From: Brachypodium distachyon
Lineage: Eukaryota; Streptophyta; Magnoliopsida; Poales; Poaceae
Assembly (NCBI RefSeq): GCF_000005505.3
Contig: NC_016131.3
Location: 39,656,855-39,720,854 of the forward strand
Length of the DNA: 64,000 bases
Direction of reading: 5' to 3'
The position numbers were made by a program, and so were the translations under genes. Positions 1-10,812 of this stretch are shown piece after piece; position 1 is the stretch's first letter; each line of letters starts with the position of its first letter. A model generated the notes under the pieces. It worked only from the letters and a program-made list of their open reading frames with translations. It had not been told where the DNA came from and searched no databases.

Positions 1-2506
1 AAAAGTAGATCGAACAAATGTGACGGACCAAAGCAACAAAGAGAGAAAGTCAGAAGAAGAAAGCCTTATCATTCAGAGGACCATTTTGTATGCCCACCAC
101 GAGTATATGATTAAGGTAAGACGTTTCTACTGGATTATGAGTTAGAGTAGATGCTCCGACAGAGATGACGACTCTGGATCATGGAGCATTTTAGGTTCCT
201 GCTGGTTATACTTTTTCTATTTCTACACGTTAAGGGTGCATAACAAATTTGGCACCGATTTCGATGTAATGTTTTATCACTACAACATGTATATGCTCTC
301 AAACATGTTGGTCAGGCTACGGGCGCCCTCCCGCTTTTCCCGCATGTAAGATTCTACCGTAGCATGGCTCCATCATAAAGATATAAGGACCACGGGCTCT
401 TGCCATACAACGTTCAGTTAATTTTACTTGACGTTTGTGTCAATTCCTTGTTCTTTTTAACTCACCAACATTCTGTGCGTTTAAATGTCCTTCAGTTCCA
501 GTTTATGCAGCGACCACTAGATCCTAATTGTGATTGTGACTAGTTGGAAGATGGCATTTTACCTCGATTCGGCCATACACCATAAGCACAATTCCGGACC
601 GTGTAGCTGCCGCCACAGCTCCAGATCGGGGCGCCGTAGGACTTCTTTTTTTTTTATCCCGATCAATTCAGGATGTTCATGAGGGTTTGGGCCAGGATCT
701 CAACCCGTCCATGACAACCGAATTTTGGGTGGGTTGGGTTTATTCCCTGGCCAGGGTGATTCGGGTGGATCGGGCCACAAACTCCGCCGGGCTGGGCACA
801 ACCAAACGGAGCCTTATGCAGACAAGTTCCCGTTTACGCAGTGACCATTAGATCCTAATTGTGATTGTGACCAGTTGGAACAAAGTATTTTAACTCGATT
901 GCGCCATACCTCATAGGCAACTGCTACACAGGGCCGGTCTTGTGATTTCGGGGGCTGGAGCGAACTTTAAAAATCGGCACCCTAATGTAAACATCTAAAT
1001 AATATTCAATATATGTATAAAATTTGTCAAAAACTCGACACGACGCATAAAAATTTATCAATTTATCCTCTCTATGATTTTATCAAGTCATCTACTCGCT
1101 TTCTTCTTTTTTTTTCTCGGATGTCTATTTCTTAGTCGGCAAGACAATCTCAAAACTTTAACCAACAATTAGGGCTAATTAAAACCTATCACAAAAGGCT
1201 AGCTTACAAATAGATCCACCTGAATAAATTTTGGCTTCACGGCGTCTGCAGTGTCTAGAGTACTCTAGTGTAGAATCCCTCGTCCGTTCTAAATTGGCCG
1301 ATCTGCCGATAGTCGAACTTTCATTGTGTGCCTGTGCCGTTTTGCATCTTCGTGGGTGATTGCGTTGTGCAGCGGCTTGTGCCATGCGTTCTGACTTTTA
1401 GTTTCTGTGGACGTAGTACGTTTTTAGGGACGCTTGCATGCCGTAGGCATAGTATACAAGCAAGTATATTGACCCATCCCATCCTGACTCTCGTACAATT
1501 CCCACTGGCCACTGGCGATTGATTCCGTGGCGACCAGCCGGCCAGCCCATGGAGTCCTGAGGGTCCACAAATTTTTTGGGCCCTCCTGTCGCCCCTCAGG
1601 ACCGGGCCTGCTGCTACAATCTAAGATAACGTGCTAAAAGATTATACATCGAGTGAGTCTTATACGGATACTCTTGATGAAGCTTTCTGCATATTCAACA
1701 TAGCATGAGTGTCTCACTCGCAAACATCGAGAAGTTGATCCACATTTTTTTTTGTAAAGAGTTGATCCACATTTCATTTTCACGTGTAGTGAACAACTGG
1801 TTGACAACGTCACATACACCTATATGTGTCACGTCACGGCTCCTCCATTTATGTTGTTTAATTCAATTCATATTAATTATTTCAAATTTGTCTAAATATT
1901 ATTGATATATCTATATTTAAAAAACGTCTAAATACATGTAATATTCCGATAATTAACATGGATCTTACTAAAATTTTGGCAAACCTGCGAATACAGCAGC
2001 GCCTTCTGCAAAAAGCATTGTGATAACAGGATGTCAGTGTCATGTGCACGTCATACGTTCCGCCTCCCAATGCCCTGTCTCCTCTTCCACCTCGCATGAA
2101 AGCGACCCAAAGGGGAAACAGCTAAAATCCACAACTGCTGCCATCATCGCTGCCTTCCTTAAAATCGTTATTACCAGCGTTTGGTACGCGTAGGTCCGCC
2201 TGCTCTGCCCACCGCCCTCTCTCTCCGGTCTCTCTCCCTCCGGCGTGTTATTTACGTGCCCTGCCGAGTATCTACGCAGGGCAGGACTCCAGGCTCCAGC
2301 TAGCCGGTGTCCCCAGCTCTGCCTGCCAAAAGCACAGCCTGCACCAACAAATTCTTCTGCCACCAAAGCTGCCACACTCTGTCTCTCCTTTGAATTTTTA
2401 CACACACGCACTTTCTCTCCGCACACGAGCTTTAATGGTTTGATATATTGCAGTTTGCTATCTTGCAACATTGTGCACGCTGAGGAGTGTGATCGAGGCT
2501 GCTGTC
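1..2506. other. Intergenic region upstream of the MIZ1-like gene
   Basis: No coding region is supported here; the short ORFs on both strands have no recognisable motifs. The stretch contains two diverged copies of an approximately 85-bp direct repeat (506-590 and 836-921) and AT-rich low-complexity DNA. The last 300 bases before the gene are C-rich on the + strand and probably hold its promoter and 5' UTR. I cannot place a convincing TATA box. Confidence 0.5.
506..921 (+). repeat. Diverged direct repeat, two copies about 330 bp apart
   Basis: The copy at 506-590 and the copy at 836-921 share the core TAGATCCTAATTGTGATTGT followed by similar sequence ending in a 'gccatac..cata.gca' block. Scattered substitutions show an old duplication. 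It may be a fragment of an unidentified repeat family, because the intervening DNA has no coding potential. Confidence 0.6.
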
Positions 2507-3406
2507 ATGGCAGGAGCCTTCCACGCAGCCTCGCCGCTCCCATGGTCTTCCACGAGTGGCGGCATGGGCATCCCGTGGCTGCTCAGGAAGCGCGCGAGCA
2601 AAGGTGGCCAGCCGCTGAGCGCGCAGCAGGAACCGGACGAGGATGAGGGCGTCAGCATCTTCGGCGTGGGCGTCTCCACGCCATCTTCAGGAACCCCGGC
2701 CCAGCCGTCCGGCGCCAGGAAGCGCGGCGAAGAGGCGCTCGCGCGGCTCCGTTCGGCAGTCCTGTCCGTGGTTGCGCGTGCGCGGCGTGGGCGCAGGGCG
2801 ACGACGGCGATGGGATCGAGCGTGACCGGAACCATCTTCGGCCGGCGCCGGGGACGCGTGCACGTGGCGCTGCAGACGGGCCCGCGGACGCCGCCGGCGC
2901 TCATCGTGGAGCTCTCCTCCTACTCCACCGGCGCGCTCGTCCGGGAGATGTCCTCGGGCCTCGTCCGCATCGCGCTCGAGTGCCCCAAGACGGCCCCCAC
3001 GCACACGAGTAATTAAGCATGTACAGTAAGTACATACCACTCGCGTTTAACATCAGCTTCTCATCCATCCACGGCGATCGATCTCGATGCAGGCGGCGGC
3101 GAGAGGCGGCGGAAGACGGCGCTGGTGGAGGAGCCGACGTGGCGCGCGTACTGCAACGGGCGCAAGTGCGGGTACGCCGTGCGGAGGGAGTGCGGCGCGG
3201 AGGAGTGGCGGGTGCTGCGAGCCGTGGAGCCCGTCTCCGTGGGCGCTGGCGTTCTGCCCTCGGACGCCGGCGCCGATGGGGACATGATGTACATGAGGGC
3301 AAGGTTCGAGAGAGTGGTGGGGTCAAGGGACTCGGAGGCCTTCTACATGATCAACCCCGACGGCAACGCTGGGCCCGAGCTCAGCATCTACCTCCTCAGA
3401 GTCTGA
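2507..3406 (+). CDS. MIZU-KUSSEI1-like protein (MIZ/DUF617 domain), two exons
   Basis: Join 2507..3008 and 3093..3406; predicted product 271 aa. MIZ1-family proteins are plant-specific; Arabidopsis MIZ1 is needed for root hydrotropism and is linked to the endoplasmic reticulum and auxin/calcium control. The N-terminal 100 residues are variable and low-complexity. The MIZ domain starts near residue 106 with VTGTIFGRRRGRVHVALQ and continues with LVREMSSGLVRIALEC. After the intron come WRAYCNGRKCGYAVRREC, YMRARFERVVGSRDSEAFYM and the terminal NPDGNAGPELSIYLLRV, all family hallmarks. The start is the ATG at 2507 (MAGAF). Exon 1 read through hits TAA at 3013; using GT at 3009 and AG at 3091-3092 (phase 1) restores the domain exactly. 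The 84-bp intron falls inside the domain. All conserved blocks are present, so the gene looks functional. Confidence 0.9.
3009..3092 (+). other. Intron of the MIZ1-like gene
   Basis: This is an 84-bp phase-1 intron with donor GTAATTAAG and acceptor GATGCAG. It contains an in-frame stop. Removing it joins the two halves of the MIZ domain without loss. Confidence 0.8.
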
Positions 3407-4814
3407 CCCGGCGTGGCTTTGCTATATCCTCCTCCTATGTTTGCATGTATGGTTTTTCGTATAAAAACGATAGCTCGTCGATGTTATTAAGTTACAATAA
3501 TAATCTTGCTGACTTTATTTTTGTTTATGTTTATTTTTACTATAATTATCTGAACCGGTGGTCTCCCGTCAACTCCATTAAGACTATTCTCTATATTGTT
3601 AGCAAATAATTGTAATTATGAAGTCCCCTAGCAACATGTCTGCCCGATTATCACTGACCGACATGCTGCATGGGGATCCGGCGAAATTAACCCTAGACGT
3701 TTATATTCCACGCAGCTCTGTTCGTATTCTACTTGTATTTATAAACTTCAACAGTCAGACGACACATATTATTTGTCGCCATCGTCACCACTAGCACTCC
3801 GGCATTCGTCCAAGTCAAGACCGGATGCTGCTGCCGCGATGTCGACATGTGATGGGGGTCGACCCCTTGCTGCCACCAGTGTCCATGACTCTATCTGCAC
3901 CTCCTTCGCAGTCCTCTATGCCACTGCATGCGTTGCCACCGCCCTGCGCTCGGCTACTGCTAGTGAGGGATCGATACGATGGAGAGAGTGCGAGGTTGGC
4001 TGGCGGTCCTGGTGTACTGCAGCCTGCAGGGTGACATGGAGCCACATGTGGGCTTACGATAGGGAGAGCTTCTTTCAGAAAGGAAAGGGGTGGCGGCGGT
4101 TTGAGTTGTAAGATGGTTGCCGGACACACAAGAGCAAAGAAGGACTAAAGTGTTAATTTGGTAGATTTGTGTGTTTATGGCCCCTGGTTGGTTAGGCTTA
4201 TTTTGTGTTTTTGTCCTTAACTGGCGGCGTATCCGGTGAAAACGACATTTACGGTCCAAACTGTCCAATCTTCACAGCAAGTTCAAGAAATAATATATGT
4301 TAAAGAAGTGACGTCTCATGTATATGTAAAGTTTTAACTCCGAACTCAATTGTGTTTAGGAACGTAAAGAAAAACAAATTCAACATTAACAGTGGTTATT
4401 CACTGTTTGACACAGTTCATGTGTGTGTGTGTGTATTTAATTTCTTCCAAATGCATTTGCGTTTTGACTTGGAATTTTGCACTTTTATAGAGCATCACAC
4501 CTCCACTTATGGTATTTTTGAAACTTTTAGACATGATTTTAATGGAGCTTGCATCGTAAATGTAGTTTTCACCACATACGCCGGCCGCCTTTGTCTTTTG
4601 GCTTATAACCAAAAACATCTATTTGTGTTCTTTTGGAAAAAAAAATTGGGGTTTGAGTAGATATTGTTACATGATGGTATAATAAGAAAGGTTGAGTTGA
4701 TATGTGGCACTGCAATTCCCGCTTATTCGAAAAATGCCATTCCAAATGTGCAGATTCTTCGTAAAATGTCATTGCAAATCTTCAGATTTTTCGAGAAATG
4801 CCAAGTAGTGGCAT
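3407..4814. other. Intergenic region downstream of the MIZ1-like gene
   Basis: The first 200 bases are AT-rich and suit the 3' UTR and polyadenylation region. 3770-4130 is more GC-rich with short open frames on both strands and no recognised motif. A (GT)n tract lies near 4421-4434. 4720-4813 is AT-rich, with repeated 'aaaatgccatt' and 'gattttt' words that recur on the far side of the LTR at 5721-5760. Confidence 0.45.
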
Positions 4815-5720
4815 TGTCGTGTGTGAGAACATGGACACCGGGAGCGAAGACACCCCATTTTAGTTTAGGAAGGGTAGGCGCGCGAGTGCTTCGAACTTCA
4901 CCGGCGAGGACCTTGACTCCGTTCGTTTTACCCGGTTCTGGCCACCCGGAGGTATAATAACCTATGTCCTGCTTTGAGTTGTATTGATGGCGGTGGTTGG
5001 ATCAAGAATGTTACAATGCTAGACTTGAGCGGCCGGCTGAAGCCGCGTTCGCGGTGGCCGGAGCAGGAGGGAGGAGAGATGCTACTCTTCTCCGGCGGTA
5101 GAAACCCTAACCCTTCTCCTACTTCGAGCCTCCTATGCCTGGTCTATCCTTGATGCCAACCTTCTTGCTGAGGAAGCTATGGGCCTCCTTTTATAGTACA
5201 AGGGACACCACAGTGGCGGACAAGATCAGGAGTCGGGCATGTTGCTACAGAAAGAAAATTCTCGCTACAAGACGAATATGGAGCTGTCCACCTGCACTGC
5301 AGCTCTGGAACCGTACTCGGCTTGGAGCACAAAGGGTCTTTAGGCCCTGTCGGGGCCGAACTTGTAATAACCTTGGCACAGGATGGACGCTAGCCGGTCA
5401 AAAGGTAAAGGCGGGCCTGTTGCGCCCGACCTGTAGCTCTTTGTGGCGATCGTTACGTCCGTAGTCGCGCAGTCCCGGGACGCCTCTAGGCTGGTGGCGC
5501 GTACCGAGACCCTGGCTTGTGGGTGCCAAAGCAGATGCCCCCGTGGAGCCTTAAGGTCCCGAATCCTTGAAAGGAGATAACGTCATGGGTCTTCTGGGAA
5601 GGCATTCCTTGGATAGCGGTTCCCGAGGATACCCCTCCCCGGGGACCGTTGCTCTGATCTGGTGGGTCCGCGGCCCGTGCTCACTGGGTTCGCGATACCC
5701 CCGTATTCCCGGAGCCGACA
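4815..5720 (-). mobile_element. Gypsy-type LTR (probably solo), minus orientation
   Basis: Read on the minus strand this is a 906-bp block that begins TGTCGG and ends CGACA, with the TG...CA and short inverted termini of an LTR. It has a promoter-like TATAAAAGGAGG (about 5185-5197 on the + strand) and a downstream R/U5-like region containing 'agggttaggg'. No internal domain is attached on either side, so it is probably a solo LTR or fragment. There is no exact 5-bp target duplication at these ends. A perfect 9-bp repeat, GTAGTGGCA, lies a little outside (4805-4813 and 5746-5754). Confidence 0.55.
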
Positions 5721-6900
5721 ATGATTTTTTGAAATCACAAAAATTGTAGTGGCAATTTAGCAAAAAGCATATAAGAAGACACTATTTTAGCTTACAAGAC
5801 AAATCAAAATCACAAGTTAAACATAACAAAAAGGCCCTTTGTTTCCTGTGTTTTATTTAGGATCTTGTGATCCAAAAAGCCATGTTGTGAAAACCAACGG
5901 ACTATCTGACAAGTCAGGATGTGTTTGGAACAGCTCCAACTTCATGGATTTGGTGGAGCTGCTGATTCATAGCTCCACGAAATGTGCATACTCGGAAGAT
6001 ATTTTATAGGATCTTGTTTTGTTGCAATCTTGAAATAATCACAGCTCCAGCTTCACAAAAAATGAAGCTATGCATGACCTACTCCACCGAATCTATGGAG
6101 CTGAAGCTGTCCTAAACCACTCTGAGAATATGAAACACATTAATGACCATGGGCCGCTAGACACTTGGCCATGTGCATTTAATTAGCGGCGGTGGGGCAT
6201 CATATCCAAAGGCAGATGCCAGGGTGCAGGCAACTCCCTACATATCTTAGCCAGTATCAAAGCCAGCTGATTAACACCAGTAAGTTGCGCATGAGCATCT
6301 TATCCCTGTAATTATGTACGTCATTGGGATGCTAATATGCTCTGGACATCTCTGGCTTGGCTGTGAAAACTGAAACACTACAGAAAAACAAAGCGTCCCA
6401 GATCGATGAAGAAGGATATCAAGGAGGAACTAGCCATGATCTCCTTAATTTTTTACCAGGAACTTGGAACTATAGTCTAGAAGGTACTGACAAATTTCGC
6501 GTGAATTTTTGGCGAAATGCCAAGCTGCAGTCATGAAGTCATGAACCCATTACTTGTGGGGAACACTTATTTTTTGCCCTGAAGTCATGAACCCATTAAT
6601 TTTGCGGAGGAATCATATCCGCGGCACGCTAGCTGAATCCTGATCAAACAGCCGAGAACTTCATCAACTGGATCAACAAATGAAACAGAGAAAATGGAAA
6701 AAGGAAATGCAATTCGCACAACTACGAAGGCCGATGGATCATGCATATGCAGAGCAGCACCAGTATCTTCTTAGCGATAAACTAGGTGATTGTGGGCATT
6801 AAATGCAACTGCATTTCTATAATCCCGCCATGCTAGTGCGTCCAAAGGCATGCGTTTGTTTATTAACCGTCGTCATCCCCACTGGCCATGTGGGTTTTGT
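5721..6900. promoter_or_regulatory. Upstream region of the bHLH gene
   Basis: This is AT-rich non-coding DNA containing a MITE-like inverted repeat (5921-6120). It probably includes the distal promoter of the bHLH gene. No open frame carries a recognisable domain. I did not find an unambiguous root-hair-specific element. Confidence 0.35.
5921..6120. mobile_element. MITE-like element with about 38-bp imperfect terminal inverted repeats
   Basis: The left arm starts GTGTTTGGAACAGCTCCAAC and continues to 'tggtggagct'. The reverse complement of the right arm starts GTGGTTTAGGACAGCTTCAG and ends 'ttcggtgga'. The arms are clearly related and rich in AGCTCC words. The 200-bp length and lack of coding potential fit a non-autonomous DNA transposon in a gene-proximal spacer. 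No exact target duplication was seen, so the superfamily is undecided. Confidence 0.55.
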
Positions 6901-6913
6901 TGCAAAACCGCAC

Positions 6914-6920
6914 TATATAA
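6914..6920 (+). promoter_or_regulatory. TATA box of the bHLH gene
   Basis: TATATAA lies 130 bp upstream of the start codon in otherwise GC-balanced DNA. It would place transcription start near 6945-6950, just ahead of the (AC)n tract. Confidence 0.6.
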
Positions 6921-6969
6921 TGCCGACCGTACAAAGCAAACCCTGCCAAATCGAGCAGCCTTATTCTAA

Positions 6970-7006
6970 ACACACACACACACACACACACACATACACA
7001 CACACA
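6970..7006 (+). repeat. (AC)n microsatellite in the presumed 5' UTR
   Basis: This is a run of CA/AC dinucleotides with one TA interruption, between the TATA box and the start codon of the bHLH gene. Its length probably varies between accessions. If transcription starts near 6945, the tract lies in the leader. Confidence 0.85.
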
Positions 7007-7049
7007 TCCCTTGGATTAAGTAGCTCTGCCTCCGCTTAGTCCCACCGCC

Positions 7050-7973
7050 ATGGCTCTAGTGGGTCAGGCAACGAAGCTCTGCTACGACGGCTTCGCCGGA
7101 GACGGTGTGCCGCCGTTCATGGACGCAGCTTGTCTGGCATTCGACCACGGGTATGATTACAACAATCCCCACGCATGGGAATTCCCCACCGGCGCCGAGC
7201 CAGGCAACAGCAGCGCGTTCGACGTTGCCTGGACCGGCGTCTCCTCCACTTCTCCGGTGCTCACATTCGACGCCGCCGAGTGGATGGACGCCACGGCCAC
7301 GGACCGGCTGAGCTCCTACAGCCCGTCTGCGGCCACCGTGCCGGCCTCTTACAAGCGGCCTCGTGCGCACGTGCAGCCACAGCAGGAAGCAGAAGAACAG
7401 GAAAGCATTACTCCCAATCCCAAGAAGCAGTGCGGCGATGGGAAAGTAGTTATCAAGTCATCGGCGGCGGCTACCGGCACCAGTCCACGCAAGGAACCCC
7501 AAAGCCAAGCTGCCAAGGTATATATATGCACAGGAATTTGATGTAATCCCAAACCATCTTCTTGGAGCTTAATTCTCAGTGAATTGACAATTCTTGCCGG
7601 GTTAATTACTGCGTGCAGAGCCGTCGTGAGCGGATCGGCGAGCGGCTGAGAGCGCTGCAGGAGCTGGTGCCCAACGGCAGCAAGGTGGACATGGTCACCA
7701 TGCTCGACAAGGCCATCACTTATGTCAAGTTCATGCAGCTCCAGCTCACGGTACACACAGATCACATTAATTTAATCAATCGCTTGCAAGAATATGAATC
7801 CGGAGTTTTACACCTCGTTTCCTGTTGTTGAGCTGATTTTGAAATGGCAGGTGCTCGAGACAGACGCGTTCTGGCCTGCGCAGGGTGGCGCGGCGCCGGA
7901 GATCTCCCAGGTGAAGGCGGCGCTCGACGCCATCATCCTCTCCTCGTCGCAGAAGCCTCGTCAGTGGAGCTAG
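7050..7973 (+). CDS. RSL/RHD6-like bHLH transcription factor, three exons
   Basis: Join 7050..7517, 7619..7750 and 7851..7973; predicted product 240 aa. RSL-class bHLH factors are nuclear DNA-binding regulators of root-hair development. Exon 1 is a variable N-terminus with a short basic patch just before the junction. Exon 2 (residues 157-200) encodes the bHLH core: [19 protein letters not shown], then [12 protein letters not shown] and YVKFMQLQL. Exon 3 supplies the class-specific tail with FWPAQGG and a helix ending near [10 protein letters not shown]. Both introns are phase 0 with GT/AG ends (7518-7618 and 7751-7850) and split the bHLH in the usual RSL way. The ATG at 7050 sits in CCGCCATGGC, a strong plant start context. 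All parts of the domain are intact. A closely related LRL-type bHLH is less likely because of the FWPAQGG tail. Confidence 0.9.
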
Positions 7974-8340
7974 CAGTATATAGCACCAAACCGATACATT
8001 ATCACTATAATTAACTATATTCCCTTTACCAAGATCATGGGTCCTGGCCCTTGTGTATCAGTAACTTGGGACAAAAAGCCATCTCATCTTTGCTTCATCC
8101 TCCTTTTCTTTTATTGTCCCATTCTGTAAATCTTATCACCTTGCCATCCGAACTTTAGTAGCTAATGCTATTACAGTGTACCCTACTAATTGGTTAATAA
8201 TGATGGTATGTAATTGTCTTCACAGCGTAGCAACTAGCAAGTCAACTTGCAAAAGCACGTAGTTATTCTCGAGGGCATCTGTATGGGCATGGGCCTGCGA
8301 GATATCTCCATCCGTGTATTGCAGCACAGGACAAGGCTGA
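7974..8340. other. 3' region of the bHLH gene
   Basis: This is AT-rich non-coding DNA that probably holds the 3' UTR and polyadenylation signals (several AATAAT-like words). No repeat or gene is recognised before the LINE fragment begins. Confidence 0.4.
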
Positions 8341-8578
8341 TCATTAAAAATTGGGTGTCAAAGCTCGAGCAGACGCGAACTTCTTGATTGTCTGCTGCAA
8401 GACATCCACGACCAAAATGAACAATAGGGGTGAGAGAGGGTCACCTTGTCTTAAGCCTCTCTTTAAATCAATCCAATTTAGAGGGATTCCATTGAGAATG
8501 ATTGCAGCTTTAGAACTGTAAAACAAACTTTGCCTCCACACACGCCAGGTCTCATCAAAACCACCTACTGGTAGAATT
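8341..8578 (-). pseudogene. Truncated LINE (non-LTR) reverse transcriptase fragment
   Basis: On the minus strand an open frame of about 75 codons carries GFDETWRVW..., then LNGIPLNWIDLKRGLRQGDP and LSPLLFILVVDVLQ. This is the conserved RT block of plant L1-type LINEs just upstream of the catalytic YADD motif, which is missing. The frame runs to about 8578, where it meets Gypsy-derived DNA. No endonuclease, C-terminus or poly-A tail is attached, so this is a dead fragment. Confidence 0.8.
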
Positions 8579-9651
8579 TTGAACAGCCCCGTCGACTCTG
8601 TTCGTCACTTCGACTCCCTCCACCGTGACTCCATCCGCGCCGTGTCGACTCCGTCTGACCGAGCGCCCGACGCGACTCCGCCGCCCCGTCGACTCCATCC
8701 GCCACGCGACTCTGCCCGACTCAGCGTCCGACACGACTCTGCCGTCATGACGACTACGACCACGCGATATGTGGCCCGCGGATTCGCGTCTCTGCCTGAG
8801 TCTACGACTTGGTTAGACACTCGGGGGCTACTCCCACCGGGAGCGCTGACCGCATACCCAGTATTTTGGCTGCATCGCCCTTCGGGTCCGTCGACCCCAC
8901 CGTCCTTCAGGTCCGCCGGCTTCACCGTCCTTTGGGTCCTCAACAGAGTCGACCAGGATTATTTGCGCCAGACCCAAGTCGAGTACTCTCTTTGGACGGC
9001 CACATCAGCCAACAGAACGGCTAAAACTATACTCGACTACAAACGGTTGAAAAAATTGCTGGATCGCACGGACTGCGAAACACACCCGAAGCACGTTCAT
9101 AACGTGAAGGGAATTAAATTAAATCGGAGGCCCACTTGGATGCCAATGGTTTCCATTGGGCCTGAAAATTAGCATCTCCTGGCAATTCCAGTCTATCCAT
9201 GTCCATTGCATGATGATGATCCCGACATACGCGTTGGTTGATCGCCTTTCGGGTACTGGATTTCGAGTCTGTAAAGCGCTCGGCTGGTTTGACTCGAATA
9301 CCGCCAGTTATCCGGGTTCGAGCCTGGGGACTCGAGCGCCGATGTATGCTAATGGAGTTTTTGCCTAGGTGCAATTAACTGGGTTCGATCAGTCGAGTGT
9401 TCCAGACGGGTTACGCAATCATCCCTCTAAAAATTGTATGGACTCGGGAAATCATCCTAGGCTTCTGAATCATAGGCTGTTCTTCCTGGTCATACCGAGA
9501 ACTCGCAAAGTTCAAACTTGATGAAGTTTCAGCTTGACGTGCATCATAGTTGAGCAAACTGGTTTCAGCTCGACACATTGTCGACTCAACAACTTTTGAT
9601 TCTTGAGTCCCTACTCGAGTCTACAACTCAACTAGGCACTCGAGGTCTACC
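8579..9651 (+). mobile_element. 3' non-coding internal region of a Gypsy family B copy
   Basis: This is GC-rich sequence full of 'gactc' words and without gag or pol. Two landmarks are shared with the larger family B element. One is 'ctcgggggctactcccaccgggagcgctga' near 8820 (matching about 32200). The other is 'ggttcgagcc.ggggactcga' near 9308, followed by 'gattaactgg.ctcga' (matching about 39768). It is contiguous with the LTR at 9652. A 197-codon open frame at 8579-9172 has no recognisable domain. Confidence 0.65.
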
Positions 9652-10143
9652 TGACGTGGGAATGACCCACCAGGTCATCATCATTGGTATACCTGCTACG
9701 GCCCAACAGGAGGCCCACTCGGAGGCCCACTGTAATCTGTGAAGCCTAACTACCTCAACTTGCAGCTCATGAAAAGAACAGATAAGGAAACCAAATCAGA
9801 GTTTATATCTAATTGTAACTGACCCGGACTCTACGCCCGAGACCTAGCCTCCTATATAAAGGACTAGGAGGGGGAGCCGGGGAGGGGATCGGATTCTGAT
9901 AAACAGAACCTCTCTTTAGACAGATCTCATTTCTCATACACGCCTCCATGGCAATCTTGTAATCTCTCCATCAATACAGATCAAACAAGCACGACGTATG
10001 GGTATTACCTTCCGAGGGCCCTGAACCTGAGTAAAATCATGTCCACTGTGTCCTTGTTAGCCGACGGAATCGCCAACACACACCCGTCCTATCCCTACTC
10101 GAAAGCCCTTAAGCTTGGGCATTGCCGAGGTTACCCCTCGTCA
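9652..10143 (+). mobile_element. 3' LTR of Gypsy family B (truncated copy)
   Basis: This is a 492-bp LTR starting TGACGTGG after a purine-rich 'cactcgaggtctac' tract and ending CTCGTCA. It has CTATATAAAGGACTAGG (TATA at 9853-9860), 'aatacagatc.aacaagcacgacgtaggggtattac'-type U5 sequence and the same order of blocks as the LTRs at 23817 and 40122. The 5' half of the element is missing. Confidence 0.75.
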
Positions 10144-10812
10144 GACCCAGCAGCAAACCCATCGTATTATGAACAACAACGCTAGTTCGAGAACCTGGTG
10201 ACCAACCACGACGCCTGCTCTTGAAGGAGCTGGCCGCCATCGTCGAAGGCCTGTGCACCGGCATACCCAGGCCTGCAGCGGAATGCTCAAACCTGTGACA
10301 TGCCACCGGCGCACACAACAACACCCATGAAAATTGGTGCCCCCAGATAATGGCCAAGGCGCATCTCACATCAACCAGCGAGATGCAGCCGCTCTCAGCA
10401 TCAGGCCGCCAGCCAACGCCCTCGTCCAATCGGGCGCCGGACCAACCCCACGGAGCTAGCTTTGCCAGCCACCGCATCAAGCACACCTTTGACAGCCCTG
10501 CCAACACTTGCATCTCGCCGGCCACCAAAGGAACAAGCACACCAAAGCTAGTGCCTTTGGAGTTGATGACCGCAACGACCCACCTCACGCACAAAGATCT
10601 GGACCATCGACGTTGGACAAGGCAGAGCACGCCCAGAGCACCGCCGCATCACCAAGCAGCGGGCTTCGGTCCACCACACCGGCGTGCAGCAGCAGGCCGT
10701 GGCACGCAGCCACCAAGAACGCCGGCAACCTACCAACATGCGGGCCGCCAATCTTACATCCACGCCGTCTTTAGCTTCCCAAGTACACCCGCGCGGCGCC
10801 AAGATTGAGGGG
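10144..10812. other. GC-rich unique-looking stretch flanking element A
   Basis: Open frames occur on both strands (for example 10109-10630 minus and 10350-10808 plus), as expected from GC content alone. None has a recognisable domain. The last five bases (10808-10812, AGGGG) are the target-site duplication of element A, so this stretch was once joined to the sequence now starting at 22247. Confidence 0.45.

Noticed and set aside
3773..4129. 112-codon + strand frame and opposite 104-codon frame as a gene
   Set aside because: No motif, no splice support and similar openness on both strands.
8579..9172. 197-codon + strand frame as a host gene
   Set aside because: It lies inside family B 3' internal sequence shared with the larger copy and has no recognisable domain.
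9305..9325. tRNA-like B box (ggttcgagcc) here and at 39768
   Set aside because: Both copies sit at the same point of the family B element. No A box or cloverleaf can be drawn around them.
10109..10808. Open frames on both strands as a gene
   Set aside because: Both strands are equally open because of GC content, and no domain or splice pattern is visible.
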